Of a stretch of 64,000 nt of DNA, positions 18,206 through 27,334 are shown piece after piece. The translations under genes and the position numbers were made by a program. How positions within the stretch are numbered: position 1 is the first letter of the stretch; each line of letters starts with the position of its first letter. The stretch is taken from NCBI RefSeq assembly GCF_001280595.1, contig NZ_LITU01000036.1, forward strand, positions 20,017-84,016. Reading direction: 5' to 3'. The stretch comes from Paenibacillus xylanivorans (lineage in GTDB: Bacteria; Bacillota; Bacilli; Paenibacillales; Paenibacillaceae). The notes beneath the pieces were generated by a model, which saw nothing but the letters and a program-made list of their open reading frames with translations, was not told where the DNA came from and made no database searches.

Positions 18206-19759
18206 TTATAAGCCAATTCTGCGGAACTCGGTAGGTGTCATGCCGGTCCACTTTTTGAATACTTGACTGAAATATTGCGAGTTCCCTCCGAAGCCAAACA
18301 GTTCGGCGAGCTCAAATACCTTCACATCCCCACCTCTGCGAATATGGTCGCAGGCACGCTCAATGCGCAAACGATTCACATAATTGGAGAAATTCTCGCC
18401 CGTCACTTTTTTGAAAATTTTGCCGAGATAATCGGGATTCATATATAACATCTGATGGGCGACCCCGTTAAGCGATAGATCAGCTTCCCCATAATGACGG
18501 TCCACAATATCCATCATCTTCTCCACGGCAGAAGACTGACGGCTAATATGGTTTTTGTAATAACCCGAGGTTAACCGGGCTGCGCTACTAGCGACAAAGG
18601 ATTTTAAGCCAGACAAGGTATCGATATGGGGCAGCTCTGCCATGCGCTGAGTGAATTCCGTTGCCTCCTCAGGTGGACAGACATGAATCATTGCGGAGTA
18701 CAACTGCACCACATACGAACGGGTAATCCCAATTTCAAGCTGCTGACCGGACAAAAGATCGAAGAGGCGATCCACTTCAGTTGCAGCTTCTTCGATCTTA
18801 CCTGACTTAATTAACTGGCATAGCTGCTCGGCATCTTGTTCAACATGTACTCCATCACATTCCCCAGCCAGGGCCAGATCATTCTTGGTAATCAGCTTGC
18901 CTTCGCCGATAAAAAAGCGGTGGTTCAGGCATTGCAGCGCTTCACGGAATAAACGTCTGGACTGAATCATTCGATCTGCCTCACTGAGGGCAGCCGTAAC
19001 TTCGAGTTTATACAGTCTGGTAAACGCAGTCCGCACTTCCTCGATGCTCTCCTTCAGACCGGCAGGATCGGAAGAGCCCCCCAGCAGAATTAACAGTTTG
19101 CCTTCAATGGTCGTGCTTAACAGAACATGGGGCAGAAGATCGCTGGCAATATTTTTGATCGCAAATAAATGACTATAATCATGTTCATCTGCAATACGGA
19201 ACAGCAGTAGCCGAACTTCGTTATCTTCCAGCTCCAGATCAAACAGCTCCTGATAGTACTCCAAATCGACCGGGCCATAGGTTTGGTTCGTCATAAACTC
19301 CAGCAGGAACTGCTCCTTCACATGTGGAAGCACCCGTTGCAGCCGCTGTTTCATCTCTCCGGCCACATGTTCCTTCACCTGTGCATCCTGGTGTTCCTGA
19401 AGCAACTCGGACAAGGCATCGTGAATCTGGTTTTCGTTACACGGCTTAAGCAGATAATGCTTCACTCCATATTGCATGGCCCGGCGAGCATATTCGAACT
19501 CTTTGTAGCCAGACAACATGATAAAGCGGAGTCCAGGGTATGCTTCGGATGCTTTTTCAATTAGCCCAAGACCATCCAGGCCCGGCATGGAGATATCCGT
19601 AATGATAATATCTGGTCTGGAATGACCGATTTTATCCAGCGCTTCAATCCCGTTTCTCGCCGTATCCACCAGTTCCGTTCCCGCTGCAGCCCAATCCACG
19701 ACTTGCGAAATCCCCTCCAAAATGACACGTTCATCATCTACGAGCATCACTTTGTACAT
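18206..19759 (-). CDS. YesN-type AraC response regulator
   Basis: 517 residues. Receiver domain (1-120) with the acidic DDE cluster at 8-10, phosphorylation site D55 (IIITDISMPG) and Lys in LLKPC; a long middle region; and a C-terminal AraC/XylS double helix-turn-helix (about 415-517, with YLGKIFKKVTGENFSNYVNRLRIERA and FGFGGNSQYFSQVFKKWTGMTP). Activates the downstream uptake genes. Two adjacent ATGs exist; the second (19757-19759) is favoured because AGAGAGG is 9 nt away from it and 2-3 nt from the first. Overlaps the end of the kinase gene. Confidence 0.9.
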   Translation of the reverse strand: MYKVMLVDDERVILEGISQVVDWAAAGTELVDTARNGIEALDKIGHSRPDIIITDISMPGLDGLGLIEKASEAYPGLRFIMLSGYKEFEYARRAMQYGVKHYLLKPCNENQIHDALSELLQEHQDAQVKEHVAGEMKQRLQRVLPHVKEQFLLEFMTNQTYGPVDLEYYQELFDLELEDNEVRLLLFRIADEHDYSHLFAIKNIASDLLPHVLLSTTIEGKLLILLGGSSDPAGLKESIEEVRTAFTRLYKLEVTAALSEADRMIQSRRLFREALQCLNHRFFIGEGKLITKNDLALAGECDGVHVEQDAEQLCQLIKSGKIEEAATEVDRLFDLLSGQQLEIGITRSYVVQLYSAMIHVCPPEEATEFTQRMAELPHIDTLSGLKSFVASSAARLTSGYYKNHISRQSSAVEKMMDIVDRHYGEADLSLNGVAHQMLYMNPDYLGKIFKKVTGENFSNYVNRLRIERACDHIRRGGDVKVFELAELFGFGGNSQYFSQVFKKWTGMTPTEFRRIGL

Positions 19760-21521
19760 CGTCATCGTCCTCTCTGATCCAAGGTATTCTGATCGATACT
19801 ACGGTCCCAGATCCGGGATTGCTGCTCATGATCATTTCGCCTTCGTCGCCAAAGGTCAGCCTGATCCGTTCCTTGATGTTCGACAGTCCGATTCCCTGTC
19901 CCCTCGTCTGAATGCGTCCCTCCTGCAATTGCTCCAGAAATTCGGGAGTCATGCCCGGGCCATCGTCTTCCACCTCAATCACAACGTTGTCTCCATCCGC
20001 TCTCGCCCTAATCCGAATACGGCAAGGTTCTATGCTTGGCTCCAAAGCATAATGAATGGCGTTCTCCACCAATGGCTGCAAGGTTAGCTTCGGAATGCGT
20101 GCAGTTCCCACTTCGGGCGCAATGTCCATGTCAAAATCAAGTCTTTCCTCGAATCGCGTGTGCTGGATTGTCACATAACTGCGGACAATGTCCAGTTCTC
20201 TTTCCAAAGTAATCCACTTCTCGGACATGTTCACTGAGCTTCGCAGCAGAAATCCGAGGGCCTCAACCATTTCGGAGATTTGATGCTGCTTCTGCACTTT
20301 GGCAAGCCAGTTGATTGATTCCAGTGTGTTATAGAGAAAATGTGGATTAATCTGCGCCTGAAGCGCTTTCAATTCGGTCTCTCGTATCACGAGTTGCTTC
20401 GCATAATTCTCATCAATGAGTTCGCGTATACGCTGTACCATCATCTTGAACGTGCGATGCAGCAACCCAACCTCATTTTGTGAAGATACTGGGACGTTGC
20501 CTAGCGCTGCTTCCTCCAGCTTATCCAGATCCCCTTTTTCGATATTGCGCATTTTCTTGATCAACTGGGCGATCGGCTGTGTAATGCTGCGGGAAAACTT
20601 GGCTCCGAATACAAGCGCCGCCAGAAATATCATGATAAAGATGACGGTCACCAGCTGTTTAACAAACTGGATCTGCTTAAACATTTGGTCAAAGGGCGTC
20701 ATATACAGATACACCCAATCCGTATAGGAAGAATGTGCACGGGCGACAAAATTTCTACCCTGCTCAAACATCGCGATCCCATAAGGCTGAGTGCGCTTCA
20801 GTTCAGACTCAATTTCAGATTTGCTGACAGTCGACTCAGTCGGATAGATCACTTCCCGGCCGTCTGTAATTAATAGCTGTGAATCCTCTGCCGGATGCTG
20901 CATCTGGTCCTGAACAATCCGATCCAGCCGTACACGAATAACGAGAGTGCCCAGCTTCTCCAGCGTGAATGCTCCACCGGTAAAAGACTTTACCTGTCTA
21001 ACCGACAGTAATCTGGCTTGTTGGTCCCCTCCCGTGTACCAGGCATTGGAGCCCGAATATTGCTGCGCCAGTGCAACCAATTCCCTCTGCTTCGACTCCG
21101 AGATCCCCTCCCGGTTCCCAGCCGCCATAATATTATTATCATTATCGATAAAGATCATGGAATAGACGTATTTCTCTGAACCAGCATAAGCCACCAGTCT
21201 GTTGGTGATTTTTTTGCGCAGGCCATTTTGCTCATATCCTGATTCAGCCTTGTCCAACTGAAGAAGATATTGCTGAAGAGGCTCGTCGGACATGACCTTG
21301 AAGGATAGGTTGGAAATCTCACGCAGTTGGTTTTCGATGCCGACCGAAGACATATTAAGCACCTGTGAGGATTTCTCATAGATTTGTCGGTCATAAATGC
21401 CGAACACATATCCCAGGACAGATACATAGAACGCGAAGCTGATCATCATCAGTAATCCGATGAGAAGAAGGGTTTTATGATGAATCGGTAATTTTGTGAA
21501 AGCGTTTTTAATTCTACTCAT
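19734..21521 (-). CDS. YesM-type sensor histidine kinase
   Basis: 595 residues. Two membrane helices (about 17-40 and 290-312) flank an extracellular dCache-like sensor, followed by HAMP (about 313-370), the His-kinase domain with phospho-acceptor His in ALQAQINPHFLYNTLESI, and an ATPase domain with N-box PLVENAIHYAL and G-boxes DDGPGM and GQGIGLSNIKERI. Senses an extracellular sugar signal and phosphorylates the overlapping response regulator. A weak cre-like sequence, TAAAAACGCTTTCA read on the minus strand (21497-21510), lies in its first codons. Confidence 0.92.
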   Translation of the reverse strand: MSRIKNAFTKLPIHHKTLLLIGLLMMISFAFYVSVLGYVFGIYDRQIYEKSSQVLNMSSVGIENQLREISNLSFKVMSDEPLQQYLLQLDKAESGYEQNGLRKKITNRLVAYAGSEKYVYSMIFIDNDNNIMAAGNREGISESKQRELVALAQQYSGSNAWYTGGDQQARLLSVRQVKSFTGGAFTLEKLGTLVIRVRLDRIVQDQMQHPAEDSQLLITDGREVIYPTESTVSKSEIESELKRTQPYGIAMFEQGRNFVARAHSSYTDWVYLYMTPFDQMFKQIQFVKQLVTVIFIMIFLAALVFGAKFSRSITQPIAQLIKKMRNIEKGDLDKLEEAALGNVPVSSQNEVGLLHRTFKMMVQRIRELIDENYAKQLVIRETELKALQAQINPHFLYNTLESINWLAKVQKQHQISEMVEALGFLLRSSVNMSEKWITLERELDIVRSYVTIQHTRFEERLDFDMDIAPEVGTARIPKLTLQPLVENAIHYALEPSIEPCRIRIRARADGDNVVIEVEDDGPGMTPEFLEQLQEGRIQTRGQGIGLSNIKERIRLTFGDEGEMIMSSNPGSGTVVSIRIPWIREDDDDVQSDARR

Positions 21522-21692
21522 CCAAAGCGCTCCTTTGGCTCGCGAAGGGTGCTGTCATTCGAAATGGTTTTCGATCAACTGTAAGTTATTTTCATATTTA
21601 CACATCCATGGTCAGATGACAAGTCATATTTATGCAACATTTCAGGTCATTTCCGAAGGTGTGGTTCCTTGGTCTGGAATGAGTACAGACGC

Positions 21693-21733
21693 AAAAACAG
21701 CCAGATTCCCTGAAAAGATCAAGGGAAATCTGG
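21693..21733 (-). terminator. Terminator of the SGNH esterase gene
   Basis: CCAGATT-CCCT pairs with AGGG-AAATCTGG; on the minus strand the stem is followed by a TGTTTTTG tail, about 50 bp after the stop codon at 21780. Confidence 0.75.
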
Positions 21734-21779
21734 CTTCTCGATATTATGCGCCTAGTGTATAAGAGTACTACTTATTTCG

Positions 21780-23096
21780 TTACGGATTCACAAAAACGGT
21801 TTTTAACTTGGCTACATACTGCACATCAAAGCCAAGACCCTCAGCTACCATAGCCAGAGGCACATACGTTTTGGACTCGTTGCCCACCTTGTTCAGGAAT
21901 GCAGGTGTGTCCACGGAAAGGGATGCACCATTTACCTGAACGGCCGTTGCACCAATCTTCACGGCAACCTTCCGGTCTCCGTATGTAATCGTTGCCGTTG
22001 AAGTTTTGTTATCCCAGACGGTTGTTGCCCCGACTGCATTCACGATATCCTGGATCGCCACAAAGTTTTTACCATTGCGAATGATCGGTTTGTACGGTGT
22101 ATTCAGCGTTTTGCCACTAACGATGATGTTCATCGGTTCACCACTCGCAGGAGCTGTCAGCTTGGTGTAGTCACCCCAGATCGTTTCTGCGAATACTTTG
22201 GCAATCGCTTCATATCCGAATTGGTTCGGGTGAAAATCGCGGTCCTTAATCATGTGAGTCATCGTGCCTTCACCACCAATAAACTCCTTGGCGACATGAG
22301 CCACTTTTACATCAATCCCTTTAGCGGAGAAGTCAGCAGCAATTCCATCAATGGTCTTAGTAAACCCTTGGGAAGCTTCCATCAGTTTCGCATAGAGTGC
22401 TTTTCCAGCTACTTCAGGCATGGGTTGGTACTGGTCTGCGATTACGATCTTGGCATTAGGATTAATCTCATGAATATCATTGATAACCGCGCTAACATTG
22501 GCTGTATAGGATGATAGCAATTCCTTCACTTTTGCTTCCAGTTCCGCATCACTCAGCTTATCTGCTGTACCGAGCAACTCGGATACATCGTTCCCTCCGA
22601 TCGTGATGGCAACGAGATTGGCCCCGGTTACACTCTCCTTGATGGCAGCAATATTGGCTCCAACTTGTGCCGCTCTTGGATCAGGGAGACTTGGTTGAAT
22701 GGCTTCGGAAGTGAGCGCTTTCCCTTCCTTAATTGCATCTGCAAAGTTTTTCAGACCACTGCTCTTCAATCCGGCAATACCATAGTTGTCCACCTGAGTA
22801 CGTCCGTGAAGCAGGCCTTGTTCCTGTAATCGTTCCACATAACCATACGGCAGTTCTTTCAGGTTCGGCTCGTAACCCACGGTAATGGAATCCCCCAATG
22901 TAACGATGCGGAATTCCTTGGTTACTGCTATGGCATCCTTGTTCGCAGGCAAAGATGCTGTTGTAGTTCCAGCAGGTAACGTATTGCTATCCGCAGCAAG
23001 AGCGGACTGTGCGGATGATGCCAAAATCAGCATCCCTGCCAGCATACTTGCCGTTAATCCTGCGGCGGTACTTCTCCATATGCGTTTACGCTTCAT
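21780..23096 (-). CDS. Secreted SGNH/GDSL hydrolase with copper amine oxidase-like stalk domain
   Basis: 438 residues. Sec signal peptide (about 1-35, cleavage near SALAA), SGNH lipase/esterase domain with nucleophile S70 in TLGDSITVGYEP, N169 in IGGNDVSE and D287/H289 in DFHPNQ, then a C-terminal domain of about 115 residues like the N-terminal copper amine oxidase repeat (VNGASLSVDTPAFLNKVGNESKTYVPLAMVAEGLGFDVQ), which is common in Paenibacillus exported proteins and thought to attach to the cell envelope. Substrate unknown: lipid or acetylated polymer. SD AAAGGAG is 11 nt before ATG. Monocistronic. Confidence 0.88.
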   Translation of the reverse strand: MKRKRIWRSTAAGLTASMLAGMLILASSAQSALAADSNTLPAGTTTASLPANKDAIAVTKEFRIVTLGDSITVGYEPNLKELPYGYVERLQEQGLLHGRTQVDNYGIAGLKSSGLKNFADAIKEGKALTSEAIQPSLPDPRAAQVGANIAAIKESVTGANLVAITIGGNDVSELLGTADKLSDAELEAKVKELLSSYTANVSAVINDIHEINPNAKIVIADQYQPMPEVAGKALYAKLMEASQGFTKTIDGIAADFSAKGIDVKVAHVAKEFIGGEGTMTHMIKDRDFHPNQFGYEAIAKVFAETIWGDYTKLTAPASGEPMNIIVSGKTLNTPYKPIIRNGKNFVAIQDIVNAVGATTVWDNKTSTATITYGDRKVAVKIGATAVQVNGASLSVDTPAFLNKVGNESKTYVPLAMVAEGLGFDVQYVAKLKTVFVNP

Positions 23097-23237
23097 TCTT
23101 AGAGCAACTCCTTTTTCTCGTATCTATAAAATAAAATATAATTACATATTACACTGTTCACTCTGATGACAGAAGTTCGTGTAACTCTATTCTAACATTA
23201 TTAAAGGGGGCTGTCGTCTGTACTCCATTCCGCACGA

Positions 23238-23271
23238 ATAACAGACTCCCCGAATTAGGTAAGTCTGTTAT
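23238..23271. other. Hairpin downstream of the 96-residue protein gene
   Basis: Ten-bp perfect stem ATAACAGACT/AGTCTGTTAT with a 14-nt loop. No T-run on either side, so termination is uncertain. Confidence 0.45.
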
Positions 23272-23300
23272 CCGTTGAGTATAAGCAAGATGTCCACTCG

Positions 23301-23591
23301 TTAAGACTTTGATTTATTCGTGTCTCCAGAATCAGAACCATCCGTGTCGGTATCCGTTTTGTTCCCGGCAGAACGCTCTATATAACGATCATAGCGATCG
23401 TCCACTTCACGTGCCATATCCCGGTACTTCAACGTTTCTTCCACAATCGGGTCCCGTTCTGTCTGAATGCGCACCTCATACTTGGGAGGAATCAGCTGGC
23501 GTTCACGCTTGTCAGCATCGCCGGACTCCTCCATGTCCCCTTCAGTCAGCATATCACTCAAACGTCGTTCCAGTTCTTTGGATTCATCCAT
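23301..23591 (-). CDS. Small acidic hypothetical protein
   Basis: 96 residues, strongly charged: MDESKELERRLSDMLTEG at the start, many Asp/Glu/Arg/Lys, and a low-complexity Thr/Asp/Ser tail. No membrane segment, signal or Cys. Good SD (AAGGAGC) before ATG supports a real gene. It follows the inositol phosphatase gene by 24 bp and is probably co-transcribed with it. I do not recognise the family and assign no function. Confidence 0.7.
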   Translation of the reverse strand: MDESKELERRLSDMLTEGDMEESGDADKRERQLIPPKYEVRIQTERDPIVEETLKYRDMAREVDDRYDRYIERSAGNKTDTDTDGSDSGDTNKSKS

Positions 23592-23615
23592 TGTTGTTCG
23601 CTCCTTAAATAAATT

Positions 23616-24488
23616 TTACTCTAAGCCAGTTGCTTTTGCTTCCTTCAGCACACCCGTCAATGCATCATGAATCCTGCCATTGCTGGCAACCACATGACTC
23701 ACCGACAGTTGGTAAGGCGTCCCCATGGTATCGGTAACCTTGCCGCCGGATTCTTCCACCAGTAATGCCCCTGCGGCGATATCCCATGGCTTCAGACCAA
23801 CTTCGGTATAAGCGCTGAGGCGCCCCGCTGCAACATACGCCAAATGAAGGGCAGCAGAACCGCCTGCACGCAGGCTGCGTACTTGCGGTGCAAGTGCCTG
23901 GACAGCGGCCATATTGATCGGCAACGCGTAGGTCGTATCCGCCGGGAAGCCAACCGCAATCAGGCTCTGAGCCAGTTCCTGTTCACCAGATACAAGCATC
24001 CGGTTTCCGTGGACGTAGGCGCCTTTTCCTTTTTCCGCAACAAACAATTCGTCACGGGAAGGATCGTAGATTACTCCCACAATCACCTCACCGTTATGAG
24101 CCAAAGCGATGGATACCGAGTAAAACGGAAAACCATGTACGAAATTCGTCGTTCCGTCCACTGGGTCCACAATCCAGAGAAACTCTTCATCCTCAGCTTC
24201 TTTCAGTGCTTTCGCAGAAGCTTCCGGTCCCGGTTCAACGCCTTCTTCACCCAGAATGGCATGATGGGGAAAATGCGTCAGTATCAGGCGACGGATCATC
24301 TGTTCCGCACCTTTATCAACTTCAGTAACGAGATCCTGCGGTGAATACTTGGTTCCGGGCTCCCCCACAGTTCCGAGACGGCTTTTGATCCACTCTCCAG
24401 CTTTAGAAGCTGCATTAATGGCGACGGCAGTATAGCTTTTGCTTGTCACGACATAAGGTGTTTTTTCCTTCTCATTCAAAGCGTTCAC
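23616..24488 (-). CDS. suhB: Inositol monophosphatase family protein
   Basis: 290-residue Mg-dependent phosphatase of the IMPase fold. Metal-binding motifs are intact: GEEG (loop around residue 80), DPVDGTTNFVHGFPFYSVSIAL (motif A) and KPWDIAAGALLVEESGG (motif B). Likely substrates are inositol or related sugar phosphates, possibly NADP(H). The first possible start, GTG 24486-24488, has no room for an SD; TTG at codon 4 fits better behind AGAGTGA, so the true start is uncertain by a few residues. Confidence 0.88.
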   Translation of the reverse strand: MNALNEKEKTPYVVTSKSYTAVAINAASKAGEWIKSRLGTVGEPGTKYSPQDLVTEVDKGAEQMIRRLILTHFPHHAILGEEGVEPGPEASAKALKEAEDEEFLWIVDPVDGTTNFVHGFPFYSVSIALAHNGEVIVGVIYDPSRDELFVAEKGKGAYVHGNRMLVSGEQELAQSLIAVGFPADTTYALPINMAAVQALAPQVRSLRAGGSAALHLAYVAAGRLSAYTEVGLKPWDIAAGALLVEESGGKVTDTMGTPYQLSVSHVVASNGRIHDALTGVLKEAKATGLE

Positions 24489-24586
24489 TCTACTTTCTAT
24501 ATCAATCTACGAAAAATTAAAATACTTGTTAAAAGTATACGCCCCGAGGGTCGTAAAGTTTCTCGTTGCCCAGGCCCCTTTTGGCG

Positions 24587-25588
24587 CTACGGATGAATGA
24601 TAACCGTCGACTCGTCCACCCACTCCACACCCTCTTCGTGATAGAATGCTAGTTTCTGCATCAACTGCACCAGAGCTTCATCCTTACGCTTTGCCTCAAT
24701 CATCACATCAAGGGCGGGAGTATGTGCTGCGATATGGCGCAGAAAGCCAAGCAACGGCTCCACTTCAACACCGTCTGCATGTCCACGCAGGTCCTTCTCA
24801 CTCTTGGGACTGGATACGTGAATTTTGGGCGGCAACGGCTTGTCTGTCGGGGAATCCGCTTGGGCCAGCGGGGATTCCCATGTCTTCAATATATCCGGCC
24901 ACAGATCCCATGGCTGTTCGCCTTCATTGTTCACCCATTGATGATGGATATCCAGCACCATGGGCAAACCCATACGTTGACATACCGAAAGCGTCTCGGG
25001 TGCATTGAAGGTCTTGTCATCGTTTTCGAGCGTCAACCGCTCCTGAATATCCCGATCCAGCTTCAGAAAATTCTCCTCAAAACGCAGCGCTGCACTAGGC
25101 TTGTCCCCGTATGCACCACCAATATGTATATTGTTCTTGGCAGTGGCATTCAGCCCCATAGCATCCAACATACGTACATGATGACGAAGGTCGCGCATGG
25201 AGTTGCGCAGCACTTCCTCCCGAGGCGTGCTGAGTACCGTAAAATGATCCGGGTGGAAAGACACACGCATCTTGTTCTCTTTCACAAAATCGCCAATCAC
25301 TGCAAAATCATGCTTAAGCGCGGGAAACGGGTCCCAATCACTCAGATCCTCATGAGTTGCCAGCGGAATTAATTTGGAGGAGAAACGATATACATGAATA
25401 TGGCTGCCTTTATTGTGTCTGAGCAAACGTAATGTATTATGCAAATTCTCGGCTGCAATCCGTTCCAGCTTGCGAATTGCCGCTTCCCTATCATCAATTT
25501 TCTTAAAGCTGGACATCGTCATCGTCCGGGAAGGTGAAGCATTCTCCACAAGCACGGACATCGCCACATAGCCAAAACGTACAAGCAT
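24587..25588 (-). CDS. uvsE: UV damage endonuclease UvsE
   Basis: 333 residues. TIM-barrel nuclease that nicks DNA 5' to UV photoproducts and abasic sites, an alternative to nucleotide excision repair and common in spore formers. Family features: N-terminal VRFGYVAMS, HNKGSHIHVYRFSSKLIPLATH, FHPDHFTVLST, DIHHQWVN and the C-terminal MIEAKRKDEAL, which supply the metal-binding His/Glu residues. Start ATG 25588 has GAGAGGA 8 nt upstream; the longer upstream frame lacks an SD. Monocistronic in appearance. Confidence 0.93.
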   Translation of the reverse strand: MLVRFGYVAMSVLVENASPSRTMTMSSFKKIDDREAAIRKLERIAAENLHNTLRLLRHNKGSHIHVYRFSSKLIPLATHEDLSDWDPFPALKHDFAVIGDFVKENKMRVSFHPDHFTVLSTPREEVLRNSMRDLRHHVRMLDAMGLNATAKNNIHIGGAYGDKPSAALRFEENFLKLDRDIQERLTLENDDKTFNAPETLSVCQRMGLPMVLDIHHQWVNNEGEQPWDLWPDILKTWESPLAQADSPTDKPLPPKIHVSSPKSEKDLRGHADGVEVEPLLGFLRHIAAHTPALDVMIEAKRKDEALVQLMQKLAFYHEEGVEWVDESTVIIHP

Positions 25589-25745
25589 GAATTTCTTCCT
25601 CTCTATTAGGGCGGGGATTCCTTCCCGACATACGAAAGCCGGCAGTCTTCCCTTCACTGTATATAACCAAGTTTTACCCTAAAAGAGTGACCATAATCGT
25701 AATTTCGACAAATCCGTCCATTCGCTCTAATCCACGTGTAACAAA

Positions 25746-26069
25746 CTACCCCTGTGCCTGTTCACCAAAGAACATCTCGTCCGCAAGAGCGGTCTGAATG
25801 CGAGATTCTTCCTCGTTCAGTTTACGGATCAATTGCATCTCCACTTCGGTCACTTCCTGACCCTGGAAGTTAATCTCCGCAATGGAGACTACGATTTTTA
25901 CGATGGCTACAGCTACGTTATCCGGTGTGTAAGCAATGACTTTCTGTCCGGTAGGAAATACACGAAAGCCTTGTTTGACCATTTTGCCACGGCCGTATTC
26001 AAGCAATTCGAACAACTCTTGTTCATTCTTGAATTTACATACGGAATTGAATTCGGTCTGAAATCCCAT
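25746..26069 (-). CDS. Conserved-looking hypothetical protein
   Basis: 107 residues, soluble, mixed alpha/beta, no signal or cysteine pair. Begins MGFQTEFNSVCKFKNEQELFELLEYG and includes a hydrophobic core NVAVAIVKIVVSIAEINFQG; the C-terminus is a charged helix. Perfect AAGGAGG SD. It follows ddl by 31 bp and is probably co-transcribed with it. I do not recognise the family; a role cannot be stated. Confidence 0.75.
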   Translation of the reverse strand: MGFQTEFNSVCKFKNEQELFELLEYGRGKMVKQGFRVFPTGQKVIAYTPDNVAVAIVKIVVSIAEINFQGQEVTEVEMQLIRKLNEEESRIQTALADEMFFGEQAQG

Positions 26070-26100
26070 TCATACCCCTCCTTATATTGTCGTCCTCAGG

Positions 26101-27201
26101 CTACGCCTGTACGCCGTTCTCGTAGTTCAGCGCCTGCTTGCGGTTGTAGCGTTCCAAAGCCAGCTCAATCATGTGATCCAGCAGTTCGGCATACGATACG
26201 CCCGTCTCACGCCACAAGAGCGGATACATGCTGTACGGGGTGAAACCAGGCATGGTGTTTACTTCATTAATAAGCAATGCCCCATCCGATTTGCGAATGA
26301 AGAAGTCTGCACGGGAGATACCATTGCCTTCGATCGCACGGAATGCCTGCAATGCGGCCTCGCGGATGCGATCTGCGGCTTCCGGGTCTAGCGGAGCAGG
26401 GATCAGCATCTGAGACTGTCCATCGATGTATTTGGCTGCATAGTCATAATATTCACCAGAAGATACGATTTCCCCTGGTACGGAAGCCATCGGCTCGTCA
26501 TTACCGAGCACACTGACTTCGACTTCACGTGCCTCCACAAATTCCTCAATGACAACCTTCGTATCATAACGGAGAGCGAACTCCACTGCCGTCTTCAGTT
26601 CATCCCGGTTACGCGCCTTTGAGATACCTACGCTGGAACCGAGATTGGCCGGCTTAATGAAACAGGGATAGCCCAGCTGATCCTCCACTTGTAAGATCAT
26701 TTCATGTTCGGTTTGCTTCCACTGCGTAGCGTTAAAATACGTAAAGGCACATTGGTCGATTCCGGCCTGTGCGAACAGTTTCTTCATGACTACTTTGTCC
26801 ATACCGCCTGCCGAAGCCAGTACACCTGCGCCAACATAAGGCATATCTGCCATCTCGAACATCCCTTGAATCGTACCATCCTCACCAAACGTACCGTGCA
26901 GCAGCGGGAACATGACGTCCATCGCCTCTTCTCCGCCATATAAACGGCCAAACAGCGCGTTCAGCGCTTCCTGGGTTCCGCCCGCCGACTGCTCCAGCTT
27001 CAAATCTTCAATCTGCGCAAAAGGCGCGTGCATAACAGATCCTTTTTTCCACGTACCCTGCTTGGAGATATAAAAAGGAACCAGTTCATACTTTTCATAA
27101 TTAAATGCGTTCGTTACAGCAAACGCCGTTTGCAGCGACACCTCATGCTCGCCTGACTTTCCGCCGTAAACGACGCCTACTGTTAATTTATCCATACTCA
27201 T
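26101..27201 (-). CDS. ddl: D-alanine--D-alanine ligase
   Basis: 366-residue ATP-grasp enzyme making the D-Ala-D-Ala dipeptide of peptidoglycan. N-terminal GGKSGEHEVSLQTA, the ATP-grasp core KPANLGSSVGISKA, and the omega-loop YYDYAAKYIDGQSQMLIPAPL are present. The Tyr-containing loop is that of true D-Ala-D-Ala ligases, not of D-Ala-D-Lac (VanA-type) enzymes, so the cell is predicted to make normal, vancomycin-sensitive precursors. This matters for the van-like operon at 31.6-35.0 kb. GGAGG precedes ATG 27201 at 7 nt. Confidence 0.95.
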   Translation of the reverse strand: MSMDKLTVGVVYGGKSGEHEVSLQTAFAVTNAFNYEKYELVPFYISKQGTWKKGSVMHAPFAQIEDLKLEQSAGGTQEALNALFGRLYGGEEAMDVMFPLLHGTFGEDGTIQGMFEMADMPYVGAGVLASAGGMDKVVMKKLFAQAGIDQCAFTYFNATQWKQTEHEMILQVEDQLGYPCFIKPANLGSSVGISKARNRDELKTAVEFALRYDTKVVIEEFVEAREVEVSVLGNDEPMASVPGEIVSSGEYYDYAAKYIDGQSQMLIPAPLDPEAADRIREAALQAFRAIEGNGISRADFFIRKSDGALLINEVNTMPGFTPYSMYPLLWRETGVSYAELLDHMIELALERYNRKQALNYENGVQA

Positions 27202-27334
27202 GTGTAACCTCCGATTATCTGTGCAATGATGCTGTCATGTCTGCAAGCTCAGCATCACTTTTATTCTGTTATCTAGACTTATTTTACACGGAACCGGATG
27301 TCCACGTCACCGAATCCCGTAAAATCTTTGAGCA

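Noticed and set aside
21497..21510. cre-like sequence in the first codons of the sensor kinase
   Set aside because: 13 of 14 match, but it overlaps AT-rich coding sequence and needs binding data; not listed as a site of its own.
24722..25372. 216-codon plus-strand frame inside uvsE
   Set aside because: Shadow of uvsE; no SD and no family features.
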